A DNA stretch of 64,000 nucleotides, from the NCBI GenBank assembly GCA_905250125.1, contig CAJNOL010000463.1, positions 62,001 to 126,000 of the forward strand, read 5' to 3'. The notes under the pieces were generated by a model. That model did not search any database. It saw nothing but the letters and a program-made list of their open reading frames with translations, and was not told the origin of the DNA. The translations under genes and the position numbers were made by a program. This document shows positions 55,301 to 64,000 of this stretch, piece by piece (the stretch's first letter is position 1; every line of letters starts with the position of its first letter). Source of the stretch: Rotaria sordida (Eukaryota; Rotifera; Eurotatoria; Philodinida; Philodinidae).

Positions 55301-58300
55301 TTTTAACTTTTAATTCAAATAAAAATAAAAATATTTACTTCCATTATTATGTTTAGCTAAATCATCACGATTAATCAATAAATCATGATCAGAATCTATA
55401 TCCCAAAATTTACAATAAATAACATAAAAATGTTCATATGAAAAATAATCATGTATACGATTAATATCATCTTCTTCTTCAAGTCGATCGAGAGTCTATA
55501 AATAATACAAAAAGTTTATTATAGATCAATCATTTCTTATAAAATCGATAAAAAACAAATAACATGTTGAAACATTTACAAACTCTAAAACTTCTATAAA
55601 ATGTTTCATTTAATATAAAATTTTAAAAAATTCGCAGATATTCAATAATGATATAATTTAATTATTATTATAGAAACGAAATGCGTAGGTCACTATAAAC
55701 TTGTTTAGGAAATTTGTACAATTAGGCAAAATAGAAGTAAAAAACAAAAAGAATGTTGTGACTTTCTTAAAGTTGATGTGAAAAAAAAAACGTTGAAGAA
55801 GGCTGGAAGACGTTTCATTTTGTAGAGAATTGGTTACTTTATTATTCTAGATAATTCAAACAGTGTTGTGATTACAAATTCTAGGAGCTGAAGAAAAGTT
55901 TGACTTGTGATTTCTGAGAAATCCTATCTTCGAAAAATTTTATTGTATCGTCCACTCAAATTACTATTTGTATTCTTCTTAGCGTTGATGGCAGTGGAAA
56001 AAAATTGAAAATAAATCGAGTCGAATAATTTTGGAATTCACTCTTCAAGTACTTAGAAATCCTGCTGAAAGAATATTTAGTGGAAACTCGAATTGCATGA
56101 GCTAAGTCACAGAATACAGCCTATAAAAAGTTTCTTTTCTGTTGTTTTATATTAATACCAATAAAAACTTGTAGAGAATTAAATATTGCAGCCTCTAATA
56201 TGTGTAAAAGAGAAAATGTTACAAAACTTTTGTCAAATCTTGTATATGTAACTCTATCGAGAAGCTAATTCGTTTGATATTACATTCTCACTTATTGTTG
56301 TTTATGTGCATAGACGAAATGATTTGACTTATCGAAGAAGTATAGACTAAATGAAATTTTCGAAATAAAAAAATGATTATTTTTTCTTTCAATATGCATT
56401 TAAAAACAATAACAATAATTCTAGCATTTCATTGATGAATTTTCTTTTTTAATAATTTATTTTTCGATTGAATAAATATTATTTTAAAAGATTTTCTACC
56501 TGTAAAAAATTTGATCGTCTCAATTCTTGTATAGTTAATTTTGTTGACCATGATCGATTACAATTATAAAAAATTCGTGCAACAACTGTTTTAATATATC
56601 TTGAATGAAATTCATGTGCTTCACGAAGAAATTTTAGACCAGGATGTGTATCTATTATATCTTGTATAAAATAATCCCAATCATCAACAGTTAAATATTG
56701 ACGATTAGTTGGTAATGTTGATGAAGATGAATGAACAAGTAAATAAATAAATTTTAATGCATTATCATGATTATTTTTACATATTCTAAACAAATATAGA
56801 AATAAACATATATATATATATATATAATCCATGGCATAAAAGTTTTAATACAAAATATTCGCTCATTTTTTTGACTACTAAGAGCCAGAAACAATTAGTT
56901 AGCATCAGATCATGATATATTCTAATTTTTAGGAAACTCAAATTTTTGCACATCATTATATAATGAACGATATAAACTAAGTAATACGGCTGCAAGCATC
57001 TAGATAAATATCGATGATGTGTAACTAAAATTCAATATTACACATTCAATTCTTAGTTTGACATTGGATGAGATAACGAGATTCATTTTAATAAGAAAAC
57101 AATATAGAACTGATATGTATATTTTTCGGGTTGGGTCAGTCAGGAAAGAACCTGGGAACATATTTGTCCACAAAATGATCCGTCATAATTTTAGTGCTCT
57201 TGGTTCATCTTTCGTACATGGTCTGATAGAACTTGTTGATCTGAGAATTTCTTACGATGGAACTTGATCTAGTAAATGGAATTCTGAAAAAAATAAAGAT
57301 CTTCTATGTCATAATCTGAAGGCTATAACTTGTTCTATCTTTATTATAAATATCATCATTCTTTTTAGAAAAATGAGCTCTTCTTATGAGCAGCAAAAAC
57401 CCATACATCAAGTTTCAAATATTGATAGGGAGAAGACATCACATGGTGGTCCAGACTGTCATTTGGCACTTCGATGATAGTCTGGACCATCATATGATGT
57501 CTTTTTCAAGCAATATTTTATTAAAATCAATCTTCTGTGCTCATGTCTCAATGCATCGAATTAAATTTCCATGAAATTATTTTCATAGTCATATCATTTG
57601 AATTCCCTGAAAATAGAAACTTACCATTTCATGTTCTGAACATATGTCCAAATTTTTCTTCTAGGATAAGATTGAATAGCTTTCAGTTAATTTTATGAGA
57701 AAGTCCGAAACTATGTCTGTACAAAGAGAAATAATAGTTATAGTGCAGTCCTTATTTTGTGTCTTGGAACAACTTCAACGCGACATTATTATAGAATACT
57801 GAGTTCTATACAGAATGTGATATTACATTAAGGGGAATTTCTTCCTATGACAGCTCTAGTTTCTATGGCAATTGCTGTTTCAACTCTACAAAACTGAGTC
57901 ATTAAAAACTATTTCATATTTTTAAATTTCATAGGATTCAATCGAAATACAAAATTGACCAAAACAGTATTCCGTACAACAACTATTTTGATAATTATCG
58001 AATCTTATCACAGGAAGAAATTCTAGAACACATTTTCAGATAGAGCAAAAAAAGTAGTGAATATTTTTATGGCAAAACTTTCACGTCATAAGTTATTTAC
58101 TTTTTCCAAAATGATTCAAATTGTGAATAAGTAATAGTTGTATTTGATGTTATTGTTGTTTGTGATCCTAAAGCATCTTGTACACATACACGAAATAATG
58201 GTGCTTTCCAATATAAACTCAAATCGAGTAACTAAAAGAATATACATATCATAATAAGTATTTAAATATAAAAAAAATATTTATCATAATTAAAAATTAT

Positions 58301-60156
58301 GCTGAAATACCTGAGCAAGTTTTCCAAAATCTTCTGCATGTAATTTATCTTGTTTTGGTATAAATAATTCATCTTGAACTTTTCGTAATTGTTTAATAAA
58401 TATTGTATCCCTTGTTGATGATGTTGCAATATGTTCATCAGAAAAATAAAATCTAGGAATAATTGCAACGGGTTTTTGTTTTTCTTCAATTTTAACAATT
58501 ATTGATGTTGTTTGTTCAACAGTTGGAGTTGTTGTTTTCGATGGTGTTAATATTGGTTGTATTACTTGTTCATTAGATGATGATGATATTGGTGTTTTTG
58601 TTGTAGTAACAGCTGATGGTGATACAATATTATTCAATGGTTCTAGTATAGAAGTAAATGTAGTATTTGTTGGTTTGAAAGATTGTTCAACTGGAACATT
58701 TGTTGGTGATTGTGAAATAGGTGTTTTTTGAGATTGTTTTGATGGAATGTCCTTTGATGGTATACTTGTAGTTTTAGTTGAAGATCGATTTGTAGTACTA
58801 CTTGTTGATGTTATAGGAGAAGATGGAATTGTTTCGGATTTTGTTAATTTTGTAGTTGAAACTTTTTCTGTAGATACCTAATTTAAAAAAAAAAGTAGTT
58901 TGAATAAGTAAATGATAATAAAAATAATTCAATTAGATACTAATAATGAAACTACTTCAAGAATGAACAAAAAAACATTTATCGATATTGTTGATGAAAA
59001 AAAAACTATGGCTGATTGTTTAAATTAGAGATGTATACAGGGTAGAGTACGAGAAGAGTTAGAAAATTTTTCTTAGGCAAAAAGTATGGTACAAAAAAAA
59101 GTTTAAATAACAAAATGTGTATGTATTCAATAATCGATATTGAACTTAGAAGGATTACATATCTTGATTCTGTTTTCTATTTTTATGACTGGTATTAAAA
59201 TGTCGATCATAAGATCGAGATCGTTTACAAAAAAATATATTGTTCTATTAGCATTTCCGATGGATTCGTATATTAAAATAGGCTTAAATGATTGAACGAA
59301 CCATTTGACAAGATATCTTAGTGATTATTAGACTCTTCACATCTTGAGTGAAAGCATAGATTTCTATTTTATTTAACTTTTATATTTGATACTTCTTAAT
59401 ATATTTCAAAAGAAATAAGAAAAATAAAATCAATCATCAGTTGTATTCTGTATAAATGCAGATCTATATTCTATAACATCAATAAACAATGAATGTGATG
59501 ATTCTTTTTTCCTATGTTCTATCACCGAGTATTGCTTTATCGAAATTATCTTCACCTAATTACATGACTGATTTCTATTTTTGTGTATTATGTACAATGT
59601 ACATATGACATATACCAAAAACGAAAAGGAACACACTAAAGTATCGAATACAATCATTTCTCAAGACAAGGTCAAGACGAACTTACTTGTTGTTGATCAA
59701 TAATAGGAGTAATATTACCGTTGACTCCCGTAGATATTTTCTTGGACGAACGTTGTTTTTTTTCTTCACTACGACTAATTATACCAGGAGTAGTTTCACC
59801 AATTGAAAAAGTATTTGATGAACTAATACGTGGACTTAATGGTGTTCGAGGTACTGGTGAAACGGGTGGCGAATCAAAATGTTGTGATTTTGAAAATCCA
59901 CCACGTGTTGTAAGAGTCTACAATAAAAGAAACAAGTTTGTTTATCAATGAAATTTATATAAACACACACGCACACACATTCACATACCTTTGGATAAAC
60001 AATAGGTTCTGGCGTTTTACTATTTGTTCGAACACTTTGTAATGCAGCAGATAGAGTTGTACGTGTATCTGATAATGAAAGCCATTGTAAGAATAAGTCA
60101 TTAACCATTTTTGCAATGGGTATGGGATTATTTTCTGTTGTCATTGTACTGCTCAT
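52399..60156 (-). CDS. PPP2R3A: Protein phosphatase 2A regulatory subunit B'' (PPP2R3 family)
   Basis: Twelve exons: 60156-59989, 59917-59687, 58877-58311, 58231-58101, 56785-56500, 55495-55339, 55278-55230, 55172-55086, 53123-52979, 52930-52781, 52726-52623, 52561-52399. All phases close; 745 residues. The first ~270 residues are Ser/Thr/Pro-rich and disordered. The B'' core starts at [12 protein letters not shown] (~272) and follows the family closely: [59 protein letters not shown], then the first EF-hand [12 protein letters not shown] (~495), [27 protein letters not shown], the second EF-hand [12 protein letters not shown] (~568), [19 protein letters not shown] and an acidic tail. In animals B'' subunits bind the PP2A A/C core and set substrate choice in a Ca2+-dependent way. 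Assignment to PPP2R3A rather than 3B/3C rests on the long N-terminus and is uncertain. Introns 53124-55085 and 55496-56499 carry repeats. Confidence 0.95.
53581..54551 (+). pseudogene. Degenerate Tc1/mariner-type DDE transposase inside a PPP2R3 intron
   Basis: Lies in the 1.96-kb intron between PPP2R3 exons 8 and 9, on the opposite strand. Coding-like blocks are broken by stops and frameshifts: [19 protein letters not shown], then a helix-turn-helix-like [16 protein letters not shown], then [20 protein letters not shown] (which resembles the FWGxISxxG box of IS630/Tc1/mariner transposases), then FQDDQD in the position of the second catalytic aspartate, then a degraded tail. It cannot encode an active protein. 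I did not find clean terminal repeats. The superfamily call is by motif reading. Confidence 0.65.
55804..56041 (+). repeat. Diverged copy of the repeat found at 309-590
   Basis: Blocks occur in the same order and orientation as at the start of the window: gaagacgt..attttg.agagaattgg.tact (55807/311), then an aaatcctatctt/aaccctacttt block, then ctcaaattactatttg/attcaaatcactatttg, then ataattttggaatt/caattttgggacc. The copy lies in a PPP2R3 intron and lacks the left hairpin arm. Confidence 0.7.
57385..57553. repeat. Inverted repeat in PPP2R3 intron 4
   Basis: The core arms 57431-57462 (agaagacatcacatggtggt...) and 57474-57506 pair closely around an 11-base loop; looser pairing extends outwards (atgagcagcaaaa against ttctgtgctcat). 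Probably a small foldback element. Confidence 0.7.
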
Positions 60157-60318
60157 TTTATTTGTTTTTCGATTATTAATTTAGTTAAATATCACAAATA
60201 TATGGACGGCATTCTATCTAGAAGATTAAAATTAATTTTCAATTATTGACTTTTTTCTTGTGTAATGAAATACAAAACACAAAAAAAGAAGAAGATACAC
60301 AAAAAAAAAAGATTAAAA
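60157..60318 (-). other. Very short intergenic gap between UBASH-like stop and PPP2R3 start
   Basis: Only 162 bp separate two same-strand genes. In transcript direction it contains a pyrimidine-rich ttttaatcttctag acceptor-like site near 60220, which could serve a 5' UTR splice or spliced-leader addition. Confidence 0.5.
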
Positions 60319-63275
60319 TTAAAATTCATCGCCATAAAATGAATTTCGTCGAAATATCCATTTATCGCAATTATTATCCGTTTTTTCAATAACAGTCATC
60401 TACATATTAATAAAAAATGTTTTTTTTTTTCTTTCGAACAATAAATTTTTCAATATTTACTGTTAAATAATCAACATTTCGAATAACATTTGCTAATAAT
60501 GATGGACGAAATCTTCCACCACATATTTTACGTGTACATGTTTCTAATGAAGGAGCATGTGCTAAAAAAAAAATTATATTTCATTTTAATTATTTAAAAT
60601 AGAAAAAAAAAAAAGAAGAAAATAAATGTTTATACCAATAAATAAAATATGTATTTGATTTTGAAGTGTTAATTGTCCTTGTTGTATTTGTGTAATAAAT
60701 TCATTCTCATGCATTTTTAGAATAGTTGAAGTAACTGTATGACTTCGTTCATAAAATTCTAATTCCGTTTCAAGTTGAGATATTTCAACAATATTCATTT
60801 GTTCATGATAATTTTTATCAATAGGATACTTATTTTCTAATAATTCAATTTTTGTCATAAATTGTGGCATTGTTAATACATTGCTTTTTTCATTTGTGAT
60901 ATACCAAGCAGTACATTCAAATAAACCCGGCTCAATTCTAGAGATAATAAAAATTGATTTTTTTTTTTTTTTTTTTTTCATTCAATAATTACCGAATTTT
61001 TATTTTATTATTCAATTGTAAACCTTCAAGTATTTTTGCAGCGGTTTGAACACAACGTAATGCAGGTGATGAATAACAGTAATGAATAGCAATGTTTTTT
61101 TCTTTTAATACAATTCCTATTTATCAAAAACAAAAAACAACACGAAATAAGAAAATAATGAATTTAATTTATTTACCAGTTCGATAAGCATCTTTCAGAC
61201 CATTGTATGTGAGCGGAGGATCAAGATCAAAATCACCGATTACAGCACGTACTGGTAATGTTTCTCTATGTAATAAACAAGAAAAAAATGAATTAATTTG
61301 TTTATATGAAAGCCTTTCAATTGTGAAACACTCGTCGAGTTAATATCATTACTAAGAATAGGTTTTCGAGAACACCAAAATTAAGAATTTTATACATAGA
61401 TAAATTTTTAACAATTATTAAAAAGTCTTGAACATGTCTAAGAAATGAATGAATCTTTTTCGAAATAATCAATTCTCAAAAAAAAAAAAAAAAAGAAGAT
61501 AGTTGTTTATTACAGAAACACATACTAATCAAATCCATTTAGAAATTAAACATCTCGAGAAAGACTCGTTGATTTATTTTGAAATTTTCAAATAATTATT
61601 AGGTGTATATTTAAAGTAGATATGCAGAACAAAAATTCTTCATTCTGATTTTTTTCAACCATATTCTTATGCGCGTAACATAAACATAACTAGGAATATG
61701 CAACATTGGTGTAAATACCGGAATAATAAACAGTGAGTCATTGATATAAGATTTATTCCGGTACCAATTACACTACCATCGGTATTCATTGATATCCACG
61801 TTCACTGCAATATTGAGACACTAACTCCATCAAAAAATGTATTTTCTTATGGCGATGTGTTCAAATGCTTTAGTGAACACTAGTACACTGAATCTGTGTG
61901 TGTTAGTAAGCTGAAACTATATATCCCTAAACATACATTAAGAAAATTGATGTTATATCAAATTTTGTAGTATTGCGATAGAGATTTATAAACAGGTAAA
62001 AGTAAAATTTTCAAGTTATCGATATTTTTCTAACGGTCTTTGCTAGTGAAAAGTATTCACAACTAATAAATGCTTTCGAAAAATAAGATTCTCTCCAGCA
62101 ATCAAAGTTCGTAAAATTTCATATTTTATGCCTAATTAGAGTGAATTCAACTCTCTGCAAAATCACATTGTATAATAGACATAATGAGAAAAGCTTCTTT
62201 GGATGTTGTAGATAAGTTTTCTGTAGAATATTTAGCTTTGTAATTCAAATATTTTGATATCGCTAGAAAGAGTGCATTGTGTTAGTTACACTAACACATA
62301 ATGTGCCTAACAATTTTGAAAGCCAAGTGTTAGAAAAATTGATTAAATTCATTTCTCATCAACAGTATAATGAGAAGTTACAAGACACTTTTTTCAGATA
62401 AACATGTTGTTAAAAACTTTTAGCCTTCGGGTAACAAAATATTTCTACATCACTTTATAGTAGAGACATTATTCTTTCTAATAAGAAAACTACTGAATTT
62501 CTATAACGAGTGTTGTTTTTATGCTATATATTGAAAACAAAATTAATTCAGAAGTTTTGTACCATTCGGTAATTGATTATTTATTTTTCCTAAAGCATTT
62601 TCTATTAAATCTATGCTCATAACCATGGAATAACTAATGAGAGAGAGAGAGAGAGAGATAGAAAAACAAAAGAATTGAATCAATTCGTAATATTCAATTT
62701 TTATAAACTTACGATAAAATAGGTGAAAAACGACAAAAATTTCCATCTTTATCAAATGCTTGTTGTAACCATTGTGATGAATAATATCGATCAAGTCTTT
62801 CACCATGTCGAATTATGAATAAACGAATAGGACCTTGTGTAACAGGCAATGAATATGCTCTACTATGAATATTATGTGAATCAATGGATATTGATTTTCT
62901 TTCTTGATGATGTGATGAATTTGATGATGATGATCCAAAAAATTTTCGTAAAAAATTTCGTACACCTTTTTTGGATTTTTTATAATCTGCTTCTTTAATG
63001 ATCAATGTTGAAGCTGATGCTTGTTTTGAACTAATAGCAACCATTGATAATGATGAATAAGGTAAATTTATTTCGGATGAATGACTAGTTGTTCTTGTAC
63101 TTAAATTAAATTCACTTGATGTTTGATTACTTGTCAAATCAGTAATTGATGAAATTGCTGAATCATGATAATTTTGTTTATCATCTTCATTATTAGATAA
63201 ATTTTCTGTTTGAAAAAATTCTTCATCATCATCATCCGTTGAAATATTTATTCGTGATAATGTCGATGTAGCCAC
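60319..63275 (-). CDS. UBASH3/TULA-like histidine phosphatase (phosphoglycerate mutase fold), start unresolved
   Basis: Six exons: 63275-62713, 61265-61177, 61116-60993, 60937-60636, 60561-60461, 60399-60319; phases close to 419 residues. The first ~145 residues are acidic then Ser-rich and disordered; no UBA or SH3 domain is seen, unlike vertebrate UBASH3. The catalytic core has IIRHGERLD with the phospho-accepting His (~155), DPPLTYNG, SSPALRCVQTA with the substrate Arg, EPGLFE with the acid Glu, and AHAPSLETC with the second His (~361). The last box is SHGSTL in UBASH3, so G and S are replaced. It ends RRNSFYGDEF. TULA enzymes dephosphorylate phosphotyrosine; the substrate here is unknown. 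The frame opens at GTG (63273-63275) after an in-frame TAA, with an AG directly before TG; the real ATG is probably completed by, or lies in, an upstream exon not identified. Intron 1 is 1.4 kb. Confidence 0.88.
61709..61773. repeat. Short hairpin in intron 1 of the UBASH-like gene
   Basis: gtgtaaataccggaataata pairs with tttattccggtaccaattacac around a ~20-base loop. A second small hairpin lies at about 62270-62306 (gcattgtgttag/ctaacacataatgtgc) in the same intron. MITE-sized but without proven target duplication. Confidence 0.6.
62638..62658. repeat. (GA)n microsatellite
   Basis: About ten GA units inside intron 1 of the UBASH-like gene; read as a CT tract next to a TAG it mimics a splice acceptor, but the resulting exon does not fit the frame. 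Confidence 0.85.
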
Positions 63276-63791
63276 TTTGAATTGTGATTATCCCAATGAT
63301 AATATATTTGAATTGGAATCGATATCCTGAAAAGATAAGAAAAAGAAAAGAATGTATATTTTTGTTTATTTTAGATTTCTATTACACAAGAAAAGAAACC
63401 AGCAAAAAGAAAAATAAATCTTTGAATGATCGATATAATCATCATGTTCATGTTCTTGAATATGTTGGTTACTCTCAAATTTATTTTCTTTTAGACATTG
63501 TATCATTATACGGATTTAATTGGTTGATTTGTTTTCTTTTCTTTGAACAAGTTTTATAACATCTTTGCTCATACCTTCGTATCAATTAAAGATTTTTATC
63601 CTCGAACATAAATAAATCATAATGATCAAAAGTAAATAATAAAAAGGCATATTCAAGGATTAAGGAATGTCTTTCTTCATTATGTGCAACAAATAAAATT
63701 TTCCTTTTTTTTTTTTTTGTAAAATGATATTATTCAGTCTCGAACATTGAAAGTAAATGGAACTATAACATACCAATTCATTTATCTACAG
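63276..63791. other. 5' flank of the UBASH-like gene
   Basis: No gene supported. A 91-codon plus-strand frame (63284-63559) shows no domain. The missing first exon of the UBASH-like gene may lie here or beyond the window edge. Confidence 0.35.
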
Positions 63792-63905
63792 AAAACTAGA
63801 AAACGAATTGAAATTCAACTGCGTAAAAAAAAATCTCGTCGTGAACGAATACGAATCAAATCATTACAATTTAGTAAATTTACTTATATTAATCAATTAT
63901 TGTGA
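63792..63905 (+). CDS. Possible terminal exon of an unknown basic protein
   Basis: A tttatctacag acceptor is followed by 37 codons and TGA. The product is very basic (KTRKRIEIQLRKKKSRRERI, then SLQFSKFTYINQLL). A five-codon piece just upstream (tctcgaacattgaaa between cag and gtaaat) might be a preceding microexon. No family recognised. Confidence 0.3.
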   Translation, partial: KTRKRIEIQLRKKKSRRERIRIKSLQFSKFTYINQLL

Positions 63906-64000
63906 TTCTATTTTCGTGTTTGTATTTTTTTTTATACTCTTAATGAAGGCAAATAAAGGAATAGAAAAACAACATAGTTCCTCAGGAATATTTTTCTTTT

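Noticed and set aside
62543..62636. Possible extra exon of the UBASH-like gene (SYSMVMSIDLIENALG)
   Set aside because: Its downstream phase does not fit, whereas exon 1 joins directly to 61265 restoring the family order ILS-ETLPVRAV.

Overview
This is a strongly AT-rich animal nuclear window. Five clearly recognisable multi-exon protein-coding genes, all on the minus strand, have mostly short introns with canonical GT..AG ends. I could follow every splice phase in all five. Two further ORFs without a visible intron, a GPCR and a small membrane protein, lie on the plus strand. The gene families (PI4K2, NDRG, RACGAP1, PPP2R3, UBASH3-like) are metazoan. The combination of short introns, long AT-rich spacers, many foldback or MITE-type elements and a single-exon class A receptor fits a bdelloid rotifer (for example a Rotaria-like genome). 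That assignment is inference from gene style, not proof; another small lophotrochozoan is possible. A 100-base run of N at 36599-36698 marks a scaffold gap.

Layout. 1-3.5 kb: repeats only (two large foldbacks and a mariner-like MITE). 3.5-6.9 kb: type II phosphatidylinositol 4-kinase (7 exons). 6.9-19.4 kb: gene-poor AT-rich DNA with one textbook hAT-type MITE carrying an 8-bp target duplication. 19.4-20.9 kb: a palindromic MITE about 80 bp upstream of a rhodopsin-family GPCR. 22.9-24.2 kb: a cluster of unrecognised short ORFs/exons on both strands. 25.8-26.2 kb: small single-pass membrane protein with a PPPY motif. 27-27.9 kb: a TTAA-flanked element with a nested hairpin. 30.8-32.5 kb: DUSP-like pseudophosphatase (3 exons). 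37.0-43.1 kb: NDRG gene with two in-phase alternative first exons and a 12-nt microexon. 44.5-48.9 kb: RACGAP1/CYK-4. 49.2-52.2 kb: a small MITE, a 558-bp near-perfect palindrome and decayed gene fragments. 52.4-60.2 kb: PPP2R3 (PP2A B'' subunit, 12 exons), whose introns carry a decayed Tc1/mariner-type transposase and a repeat related to the one at the start of the window. 60.3-63.3 kb: UBASH3/TULA-like histidine phosphatase (6 exons), ending only 162 bp upstream of the PPP2R3 start codon.

The genes do not form one pathway. Several act in signalling and cell division: PI4P synthesis on membranes, PP2A targeting, central spindle/Rho control, phosphotyrosine-type phosphatase activity, and two likely catalytically dead scaffolds (the DUSP-like protein and NDRG). 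No prokaryote-type operon, CRISPR array, tRNA or rRNA was seen.
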